From Kitasatospora sp. GP82 (GTDB taxonomy: Bacteria; Actinomycetota; Actinomycetes; Streptomycetales; Streptomycetaceae), in NCBI RefSeq assembly GCF_029892105.1, contig NZ_JARZAJ010000011.1, positions 62,001 to 126,000 of the forward strand: a stretch of DNA of 64,000 bases, read 5' to 3'. The notes under the pieces were generated by a model. The model saw only the letters and a list, made by a program, of their open reading frames with translations, searched no databases and was not told the DNA's origin. Positions 17,038 to 25,128 of the stretch are shown in pieces. Each line of letters starts with the position of its first letter. Within the stretch, counting starts at the first letter, position 1. The translations under genes were made by a program, and so were the position numbers.

Positions 17038-17439
17038 TCAGCTCTGGTTGAAGAAACCCGTCTCGTCCAGCGGCCGGTCGATCACCGTCACCTCGACGTC
17101 GGCCGGGGTGAGCAGGAACACCCGGCGGGCGATCCGCTCGATCCCGCCCCGGGTGCCGAAGACCAGGCCGGAGGCGAAGTCGACCATGCGCTTGGCCTCG
17201 CCCTCGTCCATCTCGGTCACGTCCATGACCACGGGGATGCCCGCGCGGATGTGCTCGCCGACCGTACGGGCGGACTCGAACCCGGTGGGCTTCAGCGAGA
17301 CGATCTTCGCCGGGGCCTGGGCCGCGGGGGCCGCGGGCGTCATTGCCTGCGTTGCCCATGGATCGTCGTACACTGCCGCGGCGTAGTTGCCGGAGGGCAT
17401 CAGCCACCCGTTGTGGTGCTCGTCGCGAAGTGCTCCCAT
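17038..17439 (-). CDS. sepF: SepF-like cell division protein
   Basis: A 133-residue SepF-family protein. The C-terminal domain contains AKIVSLKPTGFESARTVGEHI, the conserved PVVMDVTEMDEGEAKRMVDFASGL (in two adjoining stretches) and the GGIERIARRVFLLTPADVEV strand. In Gram-positive bacteria SepF anchors and bundles FtsZ at the septum. The canonical actinomycete sepF sits beside ftsZ and is longer, with an acidic linker; this one stands alone and is short, so it is probably one of the extra paralogues known in Streptomyces. The ATG at 17439 is fixed by AAGGAGG eight bases upstream. Confidence 0.88.
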   Translation of the reverse strand: MGALRDEHHNGWLMPSGNYAAAVYDDPWATQAMTPAAPAAQAPAKIVSLKPTGFESARTVGEHIRAGIPVVMDVTEMDEGEAKRMVDFASGLVFGTRGGIERIARRVFLLTPADVEVTVIDRPLDETGFFNQS

Positions 17440-17699
17440 GCCGCGCCTCCTTGCCTCGTCCCGTACCCGTCCCCCCGGGTGTCCGTGCCCTTTTGACACG
17501 TCATCCACTCGTCGGAACTGTCCGAGTATCGCACTGATCACCGCTTCGGTGCCCGCTCGCGGCCTCCGTGCGGTGCGTGGCGAGCAGACCTGGTCGGTAT
17601 CTGCTGCGACGCCACGGCTCGGTGGACGGTTGCGCGCGTAGACCATATCGGTGTCCGTCAGTGAAGAATTGACTCCCTGTCAACAACCGTGTAACAGCT

Positions 17700-18233
17700 T
17701 CACTCGCCGGTGGAACCGTCGATCAATTCCCGGATCAGATCGGCGTGTCCGTTGTGCCGGGCGTACTCCTCGATCAGGTGCACCAGGATCCAGCGCAGCG
17801 TCACATCCTGGCCGCGGCGAGGGTTCTTGCCGATGGTGGCCAGTGGCAGGCCGGCCACCGCCTCGCGGGCCAGCTCGATCTGGGCACGCCAGGTGGCGAA
17901 GCCCTCGGCGGCATCGGCGGTGTCCACCTGGTTGAAGTCGGCGTCCTCGTCCTCTTCCGTCCAGTACAGGGCCCGGCCGTCGAGATCGACCCCGGCGAGG
18001 ATGTGCTGGAACCAGTACTGCTCGACCGCGGCCAGGTGCCGCACCAGGCCGAGCAGCGAGAGCGAGGAGGGGGCGGCGGAGCGCAGCCGGAGCTGCTCGT
18101 CCGTCAAGCCCTCGCACTTGAGAGCGAGGGTGGCACGGTGGAAGTCCAGCCAGGCGGTCAGCATGGGCGCCTCGTCGGCGACCAGCGGAGGGTCGAGTCG
18201 GACCGGGCGGGCGGAATCGGCGTCAGTGCTCAT
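17700..18233 (-). CDS. DinB-family protein (mycothiol-dependent-type)
   Basis: A 177-residue four-helix DinB-fold protein. The first metal-ligand helix reads GLVRHLAAVEQYWF and the last EEYARHNGHADLIRE, giving the His/Glu/His pattern seen in actinobacterial DinB proteins of the DUF664 type, many of which are S-transferases using mycothiol. A reading frame open upstream could give three or eighteen more residues; the ATG at 18233 starts the conserved part. No operon partner: it is separated from sepF by 260 bp and from the membrane-protein gene by about 200 bp. Confidence 0.85.
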   Translation of the reverse strand: MSTDADSARPVRLDPPLVADEAPMLTAWLDFHRATLALKCEGLTDEQLRLRSAAPSSLSLLGLVRHLAAVEQYWFQHILAGVDLDGRALYWTEEDEDADFNQVDTADAAEGFATWRAQIELAREAVAGLPLATIGKNPRRGQDVTLRWILVHLIEEYARHNGHADLIRELIDGSTGE

Positions 18234-18438
18234 GACACACATTCTGGCGAAGGCCACTGACACACCGACAGCGAATTGATCCGGCACTCGAACTCCCCTG
18301 ACCGAGCCGGGCGGTCGTGAGACTGCCGAGGGCAGTGGCGAGCACGTGGGGGGCCCGGAGGGCCCAGGCGGGTCGCACGCGCCGACGCTCGCTGCCGGCC
18401 ACCGGTGACCGCCGTCCCCGAGGCGATCTCGGCCTGCG

Positions 18439-19119
18439 TCAGGAGGAGGCGGTGGCGGACACCGCGACCGTCTTCGGGCGACGGGAGGCGCGCCAGAGGG
18501 AGAGGAGGCTGAGGACGGTCATCAGGGCGATCGCCGAGGCGGAGAGAAGGAAGGCGGGGGAGTCGGGGGAACCGGCGCTGGCGCCCGCGATGACGTACGC
18601 AGCGGTGCCGGGCAGGACGCCGAGGGCGGTGGCGGCCAGGAACGGCAGTACCCGTACGCCCGAGAAGGCGGCGCCGTAGTTGGCCGCCTGGAACGGAACG
18701 CCCGGGACGAGGCGGAGCAGCAGCACGCTGCGGAAGCCCTGCTCGGTGAGCTTGCGGTCGAGGGCCGCGAGCACCTTGGCCTTGAGCAGCGGCCGGAGCG
18801 CGTCACGTCCGAGCAGCCGTCCGAGCCCGAAGGCGACTGCCGCGCCCAGTGTGGTGCCGACGACGGCCAGCGGCAGGCCCCAGCCGACGCCGAGGAGCAG
18901 CCCGGCGGCCGTGTTCAGTGCCGGTTTCGGCACGAAGGCCAGTGTGCCCAGCGCGTAGACCAGGGCGAAGGCGGGCAGTCGCCACAGGCCCGGCGCCCCG
19001 GTCGTCAGCAGCCGGGTGGGATCCCAGAACAGCAGCGAGCTCGCCGCCGCACCGAGGATGACCAGCAGCAGCGCAAGCCGCAGCCAGGGCGAACGGGTGG
19101 GGGAGGCGTCGGGGAGCAC
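18439..19119 (-). CDS. TVP38/TMEM64-family (VTT domain) membrane protein
   Basis: A 226-residue integral membrane protein with about five hydrophobic segments and a VTT/DedA-like domain. Typical family stretches are AFVPKPALNTAAGLLLGVGWG split over re-entrant helix one, and LRLVPGVPFQAANYGAAFSG with the conserved Arg and Pro. The C-terminal GVLPGTAAYVIAG is also usual. Family members are thought to move or scramble lipids or keep membrane potential; the substrate here is unknown. It is divergent from the L7/L12-like gene. Confidence 0.85.
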   Translation of the reverse strand: MLPDASPTRSPWLRLALLLVILGAAASSLLFWDPTRLLTTGAPGLWRLPAFALVYALGTLAFVPKPALNTAAGLLLGVGWGLPLAVVGTTLGAAVAFGLGRLLGRDALRPLLKAKVLAALDRKLTEQGFRSVLLLRLVPGVPFQAANYGAAFSGVRVLPFLAATALGVLPGTAAYVIAGASAGSPDSPAFLLSASAIALMTVLSLLSLWRASRRPKTVAVSATASS

Positions 19120-19250
19120 CGGGTGAGCGTACCTGGCGGGCCGGCCGGTCGACGCCGGGCCCGCTCACCGCGACGCCCTGCGGGGTGCGGGGCCTCGCCG
19201 GGTGGTACTGGCGATCGGCCGTCCGTTCCGCAAGGACTAGGGTGCTGCCC

Positions 19251-19499
19251 ATGGAACCCACGGACGATGTGACGCTCGAACAGCGACTGATCGCGATCGA
19301 GTCGAAGCTCGACACGATCCTGACCCACCTCGGCATCACCCACCCGCTGCCGGAGACGGACCCCCGCCGGATGCCCGAGGTGATGAAGTTCGTTCACGCG
19401 GGCAAGAAGATCCAGGCCATCAAGGTCTACCGCGAGCGCACCGGCCTCGGCCTGAAGACGGCCAAGGAGGCCATCGACATGGCAGCCGCGCGGTTCTGA
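19251..19499 (+). CDS. Small protein with ribosomal L7/L12 C-terminal-like domain
   Basis: An 82-residue protein. Residues about 45-82 (GKKIQAIKVYRERTGLGLKT, then AKEAIDMAA) match the C-terminal globular domain of ribosomal protein L7/L12, which contacts elongation factors. The N-terminal L12 dimerisation domain and hinge are absent; instead there is a short helix, LEQRLIAIESKLDTILTHLG, that could be a coiled coil. It is therefore not rplL itself. ATG at 19251 is the only reasonable start; the ribosome site is weak. Function unknown. Confidence 0.8.
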   Translation: MEPTDDVTLEQRLIAIESKLDTILTHLGITHPLPETDPRRMPEVMKFVHAGKKIQAIKVYRERTGLGLKTAKEAIDMAAARF

Positions 19500-19684
19500 G
19501 CGCCACCGCGTTCCGTCGGGAACGGCCACGCGGTCACCCGCACCGGGCCAGGTCGGGCGGGCAACCGCCTCTTCCACGGTGTGCCGCGGACGGACCGGTG
19601 TCCGGGTCATGCCCACGCCCACCTGCGGCAGCTGTTCGCCGTCCTGCTCCAGCGGAGGAGCACATCGGCCAACCGGTCCAGCGT

Positions 19685-20677
19685 TCACCGATCGCCGACG
19701 ATCACTGACCCCTTGGGGCCGATCACCTGGGCCGGATGGGCCTCGCCGCGCAGGCGCTTGAGGAGATCGAGGTCGGCCCGGTGGCGGGCGCCCTCGATGC
19801 GCTCGGGATCGTGGCGCCCGTCCGGGGTCTCGATGATCAGCGGGACTCCCTCGGTGGCGGGGTGGGCGAGCAGCTCGCGGAAGGCGGCCGCGCCGATGTG
19901 CCCGGCGCCGATGTTGGCGTGCCGGTCCTTGCGGGCGCCGACCACGTCCATCGAGTCGTTGGCGTGGATCAGCCGCAGCCGGCCGGGCCCGACGGCGGCG
20001 ACCAGCGCGTCCAGGGTCTGCGCGACGCCTTCGGGGGCGGCGAGGTCGTGCCCGGCGGCGAAGGCGTGGCAGGTGTCCAGACAGACGCCGACCTTGGGGT
20101 GGTGGTCGAGCGCGGCGGCGTACTCGGCGAGGTCCTCCATCCGGGAGCAGAGCGAACTGCCCTGCCCGGCGGTCGGTTCGAGCAGCAGCCGGGGCGCGTC
20201 CTCGCCGAGCGCGTCGAGCTCGTCCAGCAGCGGGCGTACGTCCTCGCGGACCTGGGCCATCGCCGCCGCGTACCGGGAGCCGCCGTCCGGTGCGCGGCCG
20301 ACCGCCGAACCGGTGTGGACGACCACACCGAGCGCGCCTATCCGGTGGGCGCGCAGCAGCGAGTGCCGCAACGAGTCGGCGGAACGGGCCCTGGTCGCGG
20401 CACTGTCCGAGCCGAAGTTGATCAGGTAAGGCGCGTGGACGTACGAGGGAATGCCCGCCTCGGCGCAGGTCGTACGGAACTCCGCGTCCTGGGCCGGGTT
20501 GCCCTCGGGGGTGGCCCAGCCGCGCGGATTCGCGACGAAGACCTGTACCGCCTCGGCGCCGACCTTCCGCGCATATGCGAGCCCGGTGCCGACCAGCCCG
20601 CGCCCGGCGACCGGAACGTGCGCCCCGAGCGGGTTTCGGCGGCGGGCTGGCGACAGGGGCTGAGCTGCGGAATTCAT
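19685..20677 (-). CDS. nfo: Deoxyribonuclease IV (AP endonuclease)
   Basis: A 330-residue endonuclease IV TIM barrel that cuts DNA 5' of abasic sites during base-excision repair. Zinc-ligand motifs appear in order: YVHAPYLINFGS, VVHTGSAVG, LLLEPTAGQG, CLDTCHAFAAGHD, IHANDSMDVVGARKDRHANI and IIETPDGR. It starts GAHVPVAGRGL after a short tail, as expected. Slightly longer than the E. coli enzyme because of short N- and C-terminal extensions. It stands alone between the L7/L12-like gene and an MFS gene. Confidence 0.93.
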   Translation of the reverse strand: MNSAAQPLSPARRRNPLGAHVPVAGRGLVGTGLAYARKVGAEAVQVFVANPRGWATPEGNPAQDAEFRTTCAEAGIPSYVHAPYLINFGSDSAATRARSADSLRHSLLRAHRIGALGVVVHTGSAVGRAPDGGSRYAAAMAQVREDVRPLLDELDALGEDAPRLLLEPTAGQGSSLCSRMEDLAEYAAALDHHPKVGVCLDTCHAFAAGHDLAAPEGVAQTLDALVAAVGPGRLRLIHANDSMDVVGARKDRHANIGAGHIGAAAFRELLAHPATEGVPLIIETPDGRHDPERIEGARHRADLDLLKRLRGEAHPAQVIGPKGSVIVGDR

Positions 20678-20870
20678 GCCTAGGAGGATGCCATGCCCGC
20701 CGCTCGTCCCTACTCGGAGGCCGCGAGCGGGGCGTCGCGGGGGTGTGGCGCGCGGCGGGAGCCCGACGGGGTCGCGCGCAAGGCCCGGCGGCGCCGCGCT
20801 CGCGGCAGCCGAGCAGGGCAGCCGGACAGGGCCTGGCGGAGCAGGGTGCGGCGGCGACCGCGCCGCGGCG

Positions 20871-22082
20871 TCAGTCTGAGGAGCGTTCGAGGGACGCAGC
20901 CTCCGCCGCCTGCCCGCCGCCCGAGGGCCCCTGCCGCAGAGCGCCGGCGCTCGGTACCAGCGCGGCCGCGAGGGCCGTCACCACCATGAACGAGCCGGTC
21001 AGCGAGGTGGCCTGGGCGATTCCGCCGACGATCGCGGGGGCGACAAGACCGGAGGTGTAGGTGACGGTGGCGACACCGGCGATGGCCTGGCTCGGGTTGG
21101 GGCCGGTGCGCCCGGCTGCCGCGAAGGCCAGTGGGACGACCACGGCGATGCCGACACCGACCAGGGCGAAGCCGGGGATGGCGAGGTAGGGGGTGTCCGC
21201 CGCGACGACGAGGACGCCCCCGAGGGTGGCGACGGCGCCGCCGAGGCGTACCGCGCGGACCGGGCCGAGACGGCGGATCACCAGGTCCCCGGCCAGTCGG
21301 GCGACCGTCATGGTGGCGGCGAAGGCGCTGTAGCAGGCGGCGGCGGTACTGGCCGAGGAGCCGGTGATGTCCCGCAGGTAGACACCGCTCCAGTCCATGC
21401 TGGCGCCCTCGGCGAAGACGGCGCAGAACCCGACCAGGCCGATGACCAGCGCCGATCGGGGCGGCAGGGCGAAACGCGGCGGGGCCTCGGCCTCCGGCTC
21501 CGGCCGGACGTCGAGCAGGCCGGTGCAGACCACCTGGGCCAGCGCGACCAGGACCAGCGCCGTGACGGAGAGCTGGAGGCGGGCGTCCAGCCGCTGATGG
21601 GCGGCCAGGACGCCGAAGCCGGAGGCAACCAGGCCGCCCGCGCTCCACATTCCGTGCAGTCCGGACATGATCGAGCGGCCGAGACGCTCCTCGACCTCGA
21701 CGCCCTGGGCGTTCATCGCGACGTCCGCCATTCCGGAGGTGCCGCCGTAGATCAGCAGGGAGAGGCAGAGCAGCGGCAGGTCGGGGGAGAGGGCGGGGAG
21801 CGCCAGCGAGAGGCACCAGAGCGTCAGCAGACCTCGGACGGCGGCGCGGGCCCCGAAGCGGTGGACGATCCGCCCTGCGAGCGGCATCGCCAGCGAAGCG
21901 CCGACGGCGGGGGAGACCAGGGCGAGGCCCAGCTGACCGGGGCTCAGATCGAGATGGGCCTGGATCCAGGGGATACGGGTGACGAAGCTTCCCGTGACCG
22001 CGCCGTGGACGGCGAAGACCAGCGCGACGCCCACTCTGGCGCGTCGCACATCCCTGGTGGCCTGTGGTTGCAACTGCGACAT
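20871..22082 (-). CDS. MFS transporter, 12-helix type
   Basis: A 403-residue permease with about 12 hydrophobic segments and the loop motif GRIVHRFGARAAVRG after helix two. The N-terminal FVTRIPWIQAHLDLSPGQLG is shared with a fucose-permease/YbjJ-like group of MFS proteins. It is divergently transcribed from a ROK-family regulator 95 bp away, with an inverted repeat between them. ROK regulators usually respond to sugars, so a sugar or sugar-like substrate is possible, but this is inference. Confidence 0.9.
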   Translation of the reverse strand: MSQLQPQATRDVRRARVGVALVFAVHGAVTGSFVTRIPWIQAHLDLSPGQLGLALVSPAVGASLAMPLAGRIVHRFGARAAVRGLLTLWCLSLALPALSPDLPLLCLSLLIYGGTSGMADVAMNAQGVEVEERLGRSIMSGLHGMWSAGGLVASGFGVLAAHQRLDARLQLSVTALVLVALAQVVCTGLLDVRPEPEAEAPPRFALPPRSALVIGLVGFCAVFAEGASMDWSGVYLRDITGSSASTAAACYSAFAATMTVARLAGDLVIRRLGPVRAVRLGGAVATLGGVLVVAADTPYLAIPGFALVGVGIAVVVPLAFAAAGRTGPNPSQAIAGVATVTYTSGLVAPAIVGGIAQATSLTGSFMVVTALAAALVPSAGALRQGPSGGGQAAEAASLERSSD

Positions 22083-22131
22083 GGCCTCGTCCCCTCCCGG
22101 ACAGTATGGCGCGGCCTGGCGCTGGCTAAAT

Positions 22132-22152
22132 TATCAGGCAGGGATCCTGATA
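22132..22152. promoter_or_regulatory. Inverted repeat between divergent MFS and ROK genes
   Basis: TATCAGG and CCTGATA, seven bases each, form a perfect inverted repeat with a seven-base spacer, 25 bp upstream of the ROK start. The local sequence is AT-rich (CTAAATTATC). It is a plausible operator for the ROK regulator acting on both divergent promoters. Confidence 0.55.
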
Positions 22153-22177
22153 GAAACCTCTGGAAGGATGCATCTTC

Positions 22178-23395
22178 ATGACAACCGCGCGCACGGCCAC
22201 TCCGAGCACCGCCCGCGCCATCAACGACCGGCTGGCGCTGGACCTGCTGCTCGGTCAGGGCCCCCTGACCGCCCCGGAACTGCGCAGGCTCACCGGGCTC
22301 TCCCGCCCCACCGTGGCCGACCTGCTGGAACGCCTCCAGCGCAGCGGTCTGGTCGAGGTGGTCGGCGAGAGCGGCGAGGTACGGCGGGGCCCCAACGCCC
22401 GCCTGTACGCGCTGGTTGCCGACCGGGCCCACCTCGGTGGCATCGACGTACGCGCGACCGGTGTCGGCCTGGTGGTCGCCGACCTGACGGGCCGTACGCT
22501 GGCCACCGCCGAGATCCGGGCCGAGGAGGGCGCGGACTCCGGCGACCTCGCCGCCCGGACGATCCGCACCCTGCGCAAGAGCGCGCGGGAGGCCGGGGCC
22601 GAGCGGCTGCACACCGTGGCCGTCGGCGCACCGGGCCTGGTGGACCCGGCCACCGGTGAGCTCAACCACCCCGAGAAGCTGCCGCGTTGGCACATCGACC
22701 TGCTGGCCGCACTGCGCGCCGAGCCGGACACCGAGCTGATCCTGGAGAACGAGGTCAACCTGGCCGGGATCGCCGAACACCGGATCGGCGCCGCCAGGGA
22801 CCGGGACACCTTCGTCCTGCTCTGGCTCGGCCACGGCGTCGGGGCCGCCGTGGTCCTGGACGGACGGCTGCGCCGGGGCGCCTCCGGCGGCACCGGTGAG
22901 ATCGGTTTCCTGCCCGTGCCGGGTACCGAGATACTCCCGAGCGCCACCGGCTGCGAAGGCGGCTTCCACTCGCTGGTGTGCAGCGACGCGATCTGGGCCC
23001 TGGCCCGCCGTCACGGTCTGGCGGTCCCCGGGATCGCCGCCACGCCGCAGTCGGAGGCCCAGGCCGAGGCCGTGACCCGGGCCGAGACTGTGGTCCGCGC
23101 CGCGCTCGACGGAGGCCCGGCGGCAGCGGCCTTCCTCGACGAGCTGGCCGAGCGGATCGCGGTCGGTGCGGCAGCGCTGTGCGTGGTGCTCGACCCGGGC
23201 TGTGTGGTGCTCGGCGGCGAGGTCGGCCGGGCGGGCGGGGAGCAGCTGGCCGATCTGGTGGAGCGTCGGCTGGCCGGGCTGCTGCCGCTGCGCACCGAGG
23301 TGCGGGCCGGGACGGCCGGTGGCGGCGCGGTGCTGGCCGGTGCGGTGCTCACGGCGGGTGATGCGGTACGGCGGGATCTCTTCGGCGAGCCGTGA
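22178..23395 (+). CDS. ROK-family transcriptional regulator
   Basis: A 405-residue protein with an N-terminal winged helix (LTAPELRRLTGLSRPTVADL at about residues 28-47) joined to a ROK kinase-fold domain. The ROK part shows the GHGVGAAVVLDGRL glycine motif. The usual cysteine-rich zinc site of active ROK sugar kinases is degenerate here (TGCEGGFHSLVCSDA), so catalysis is doubtful and a sensor role more likely. Such NagC/XylR-type proteins repress sugar genes. The neighbour across the shared promoter region is an MFS permease. Confidence 0.9.
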   Translation: MTTARTATPSTARAINDRLALDLLLGQGPLTAPELRRLTGLSRPTVADLLERLQRSGLVEVVGESGEVRRGPNARLYALVADRAHLGGIDVRATGVGLVVADLTGRTLATAEIRAEEGADSGDLAARTIRTLRKSAREAGAERLHTVAVGAPGLVDPATGELNHPEKLPRWHIDLLAALRAEPDTELILENEVNLAGIAEHRIGAARDRDTFVLLWLGHGVGAAVVLDGRLRRGASGGTGEIGFLPVPGTEILPSATGCEGGFHSLVCSDAIWALARRHGLAVPGIAATPQSEAQAEAVTRAETVVRAALDGGPAAAAFLDELAERIAVGAAALCVVLDPGCVVLGGEVGRAGGEQLADLVERRLAGLLPLRTEVRAGTAGGGAVLAGAVLTAGDAVRRDLFGEP

Positions 23396-23461
23396 CCGGG
23401 CGTGCGGCCCGGAGAACGGGGCGGCGCGGAACGAGTGGAGGACGGGAGCCCGGGAAAGGGT

Positions 23462-23487
23462 CGAGCCGCCCCGGTCGGGACGGCTCG
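23462..23487. terminator. Hairpin between convergent genes
   Basis: CGAGCCG and CGGCTCG form a seven-bp stem with a 12-base loop, 66 bp after the ROK stop and just before the stop of the convergent small-membrane-protein gene. It could end transcription from either side. Confidence 0.45.
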
Positions 23488-23497
23488 GCCGCTGCGT

Positions 23498-23698
23498 TCA
23501 GGCGGCGGGCGACCTCAGTGCCGGCGCACCCACCAGGACGGCGGTCGTCAGGGCTGCCACCACCAGCAGGGCTATCAACAGCCCGGCCAGTACCGATTTC
23601 GCCGAACGCCGTTCCCGCGCGGGCGGGGTGACGTTGCTCTGGTAGCGCTCCGCCTCGGCGATGAACGCGAACGGGACCGACTCCGCCCCGTGTGCCAT
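23498..23698 (-). CDS. Small single-pass membrane protein
   Basis: A 66-residue protein: a polar N-terminal half (MAHGAESVPFAFIAEAER and onward to RERRSAKS) and one hydrophobic segment VLAGLLIALLVVAALTTAVL near the C-terminus, so probably a tail-anchored or single-span protein. The ATG at 23698 is chosen for the GGGAGAT ribosome site upstream; the reading frame stays open further up but would run through a perfect 23-bp inverted repeat. Family and function not recognised. Confidence 0.65.
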   Translation of the reverse strand: MAHGAESVPFAFIAEAERYQSNVTPPARERRSAKSVLAGLLIALLVVAALTTAVLVGAPALRSPAA

Positions 23699-23722
23699 CC
23701 GGATCTCCCTCGTCAGCTCTGT

Positions 23723-23771
23723 GTTGCCGCACTGGATCCGTCGCCTCCGGCGACGGATCCAGTGCGGCAAC
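23723..23771. repeat. Perfect 23-bp inverted repeat with 3-base loop
   Basis: Arms 23723-23745 and 23749-23771 are exact complements, beginning GTTGCCGCACTGGATCC, with the loop TCC. It lies 25 bp upstream of the small-membrane-protein start, between that gene and the divergent HTH-TOBE gene. No T-tract follows on either strand. It could be a very strong terminator, a regulatory RNA hairpin in the 5' leader, or the remains of a mobile-element end. Confidence 0.92.
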
Positions 23772-23918
23772 GATCCAACGCGTCCGATCATGCCCGATTA
23801 ATACTATTTAAATCCGAAAAGTTTCCGACCGGCCCTTGGTCGAGCGACGTCCCCGCGTACGGCAGGATGACCCGGGACGAGAACAGCAGCACCGGATCAC
23901 ACACCGCCAGGAGCGCCC

Positions 23919-24335
23919 ATGGGCCAGTCCGCCCGGCCGATCAACCCCTATCGCATCGGCGAGGCCGCGGCGATGCTCGGCGTCAGCGCAGACACCATGC
24001 GGCGCTGGGTCGACGCGGGCCGCCTCGCCGCCCAGCGGGACGAGCACGGCCACCGGATCATCGCCGGTGCCGAACTGGCCGCCTTCGCCCGTGAGCTCGC
24101 CAAGCCCGAGAACGCCGAGGCCGAGGGGCGGCCCTCCTCCGCCCGGAACCGCTTCCCCGGCATCATCACCGACGTGGTGCTCGGCGACGTGGCCGCTCAG
24201 GTGGAGATCCAGGCCGGCCCGTTCCGAGTGGTCTCGCTGATCAGCCGGCAGTCGGCCGAGGAACTCGGCCTGGTGCCCGGCGCCCCTGCCACCGCCGTCA
24301 TCAAGTCGACCAACGTGGTCGTCGAGCGCGGCTGA
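23919..24335 (+). CDS. MerR-like HTH protein with TOBE (molybdate-binding) domain
   Basis: A 138-residue protein. Residues about 9-60 are a MerR/excisionase-type helix-turn-helix (YRIGEAAAMLGVSADTMRRW). Residues about 72-138 form a TOBE/Mop domain (FPGIITDVVLGDVAAQVEIQ and the AEELGLVPGAPATAVIKS segment), the oxyanion-binding fold of molybdate proteins. Such HTH-TOBE proteins are thought to sense molybdate or tungstate. No modABC transport genes are in the window, so its targets lie elsewhere. The next gene follows in 13 bp. Confidence 0.87.
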   Translation: MGQSARPINPYRIGEAAAMLGVSADTMRRWVDAGRLAAQRDEHGHRIIAGAELAAFARELAKPENAEAEGRPSSARNRFPGIITDVVLGDVAAQVEIQAGPFRVVSLISRQSAEELGLVPGAPATAVIKSTNVVVERG

Positions 24336-24348
24336 TACCTCGTCACCC

Positions 24349-25128
24349 ATGTCCGACCACGTCCTGGTCACGCCCGACCACATACCGCCGAGTGAGATAA
24401 CCGTGTCTGCTCCGTCCTCCCGTCAGGTGCTCGCCGTCGCCCACCGGGGCGACCCCTACCGGTACCGCGAGAACACCCTCGCCTCCGTCGAGTCGGCCCT
24501 CGCGGCCGGGGCCGACGCCGTGGAGGTGGACGTCCAGCTCACCCGCGACGGCGTCCCCGTCGTGCTGCACGACCGCACGCTGGAGCGCCTCTGGGGCGAC
24601 CCGCGCCGGATCGGCTCGGTCACCCTCGACCAGCTCGCCGAACTCGGCAGCGGCGATCTGCGGGTGCCGACCCTCGCCGAGGTGCTCAAGTCGGTCACCG
24701 CCACGCCGCGCGCGAAGCTCCTCGTCGACCTGGACGACGCCGGCCCGGCAGCCGCCACCTGGGCCGCCGTCACCGGCCTCGGAGTCGAGGACCGCGTCGC
24801 CTTCTGCGGTCCCGTCGCCGCCATGCTGGCCGTACGGGAGCACGCGCCGCAGGCCGAGCTGGCGCTCACCTGGAAACACCCCAGGCTGCCCGGACGCGCC
24901 CTGCTGGACGATCTGCGGCCGCGCTACGTCAACCCGCCGTTCGGCCTGGTCGACGCCGCGTACGTCGGCGCCGCCCGCGAGGCCGGACTGGCCGTCAGCA
25001 CCTGGACGGTGGACCTTCGGCGCACCATGCTCCGGCTGGAGCGGGCCGGCGTGGACTCGCTCACCAGCAACCGGATCTCCGTGCTGCGCAAGTTCCTGGA
25101 CCGCCGGATCGCGGACCGCCGGGCATGA
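24349..25128 (+). CDS. Glycerophosphodiester phosphodiesterase
   Basis: A 259-residue GDPD-family TIM barrel that hydrolyses glycerophosphodiesters to glycerol 3-phosphate and an alcohol. Catalytic and calcium-binding residues are visible in VAHRGDPYRYRENTLAS (His, Arg, Glu) and AVEVDVQLTRDGVPVVLHD (Glu, Asp, His). The end reads TWTVDLRRTMLRLERAGVDS and TSNRI, typical of the family. No secretion signal is visible, so it is probably cytoplasmic. The stop overlaps the start of the next gene by four bases (ATGA). Confidence 0.92.
   Translation: MSDHVLVTPDHIPPSEITVSAPSSRQVLAVAHRGDPYRYRENTLASVESALAAGADAVEVDVQLTRDGVPVVLHDRTLERLWGDPRRIGSVTLDQLAELGSGDLRVPTLAEVLKSVTATPRAKLLVDLDDAGPAAATWAAVTGLGVEDRVAFCGPVAAMLAVREHAPQAELALTWKHPRLPGRALLDDLRPRYVNPPFGLVDAAYVGAAREAGLAVSTWTVDLRRTMLRLERAGVDSLTSNRISVLRKFLDRRIADRRA

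Noticed and set aside
17440..17646. N-terminal extension of SepF by 69 residues
   Set aside because: Extension is Arg-rich without similarity; AAGGAGG sits exactly before ATG 17439.
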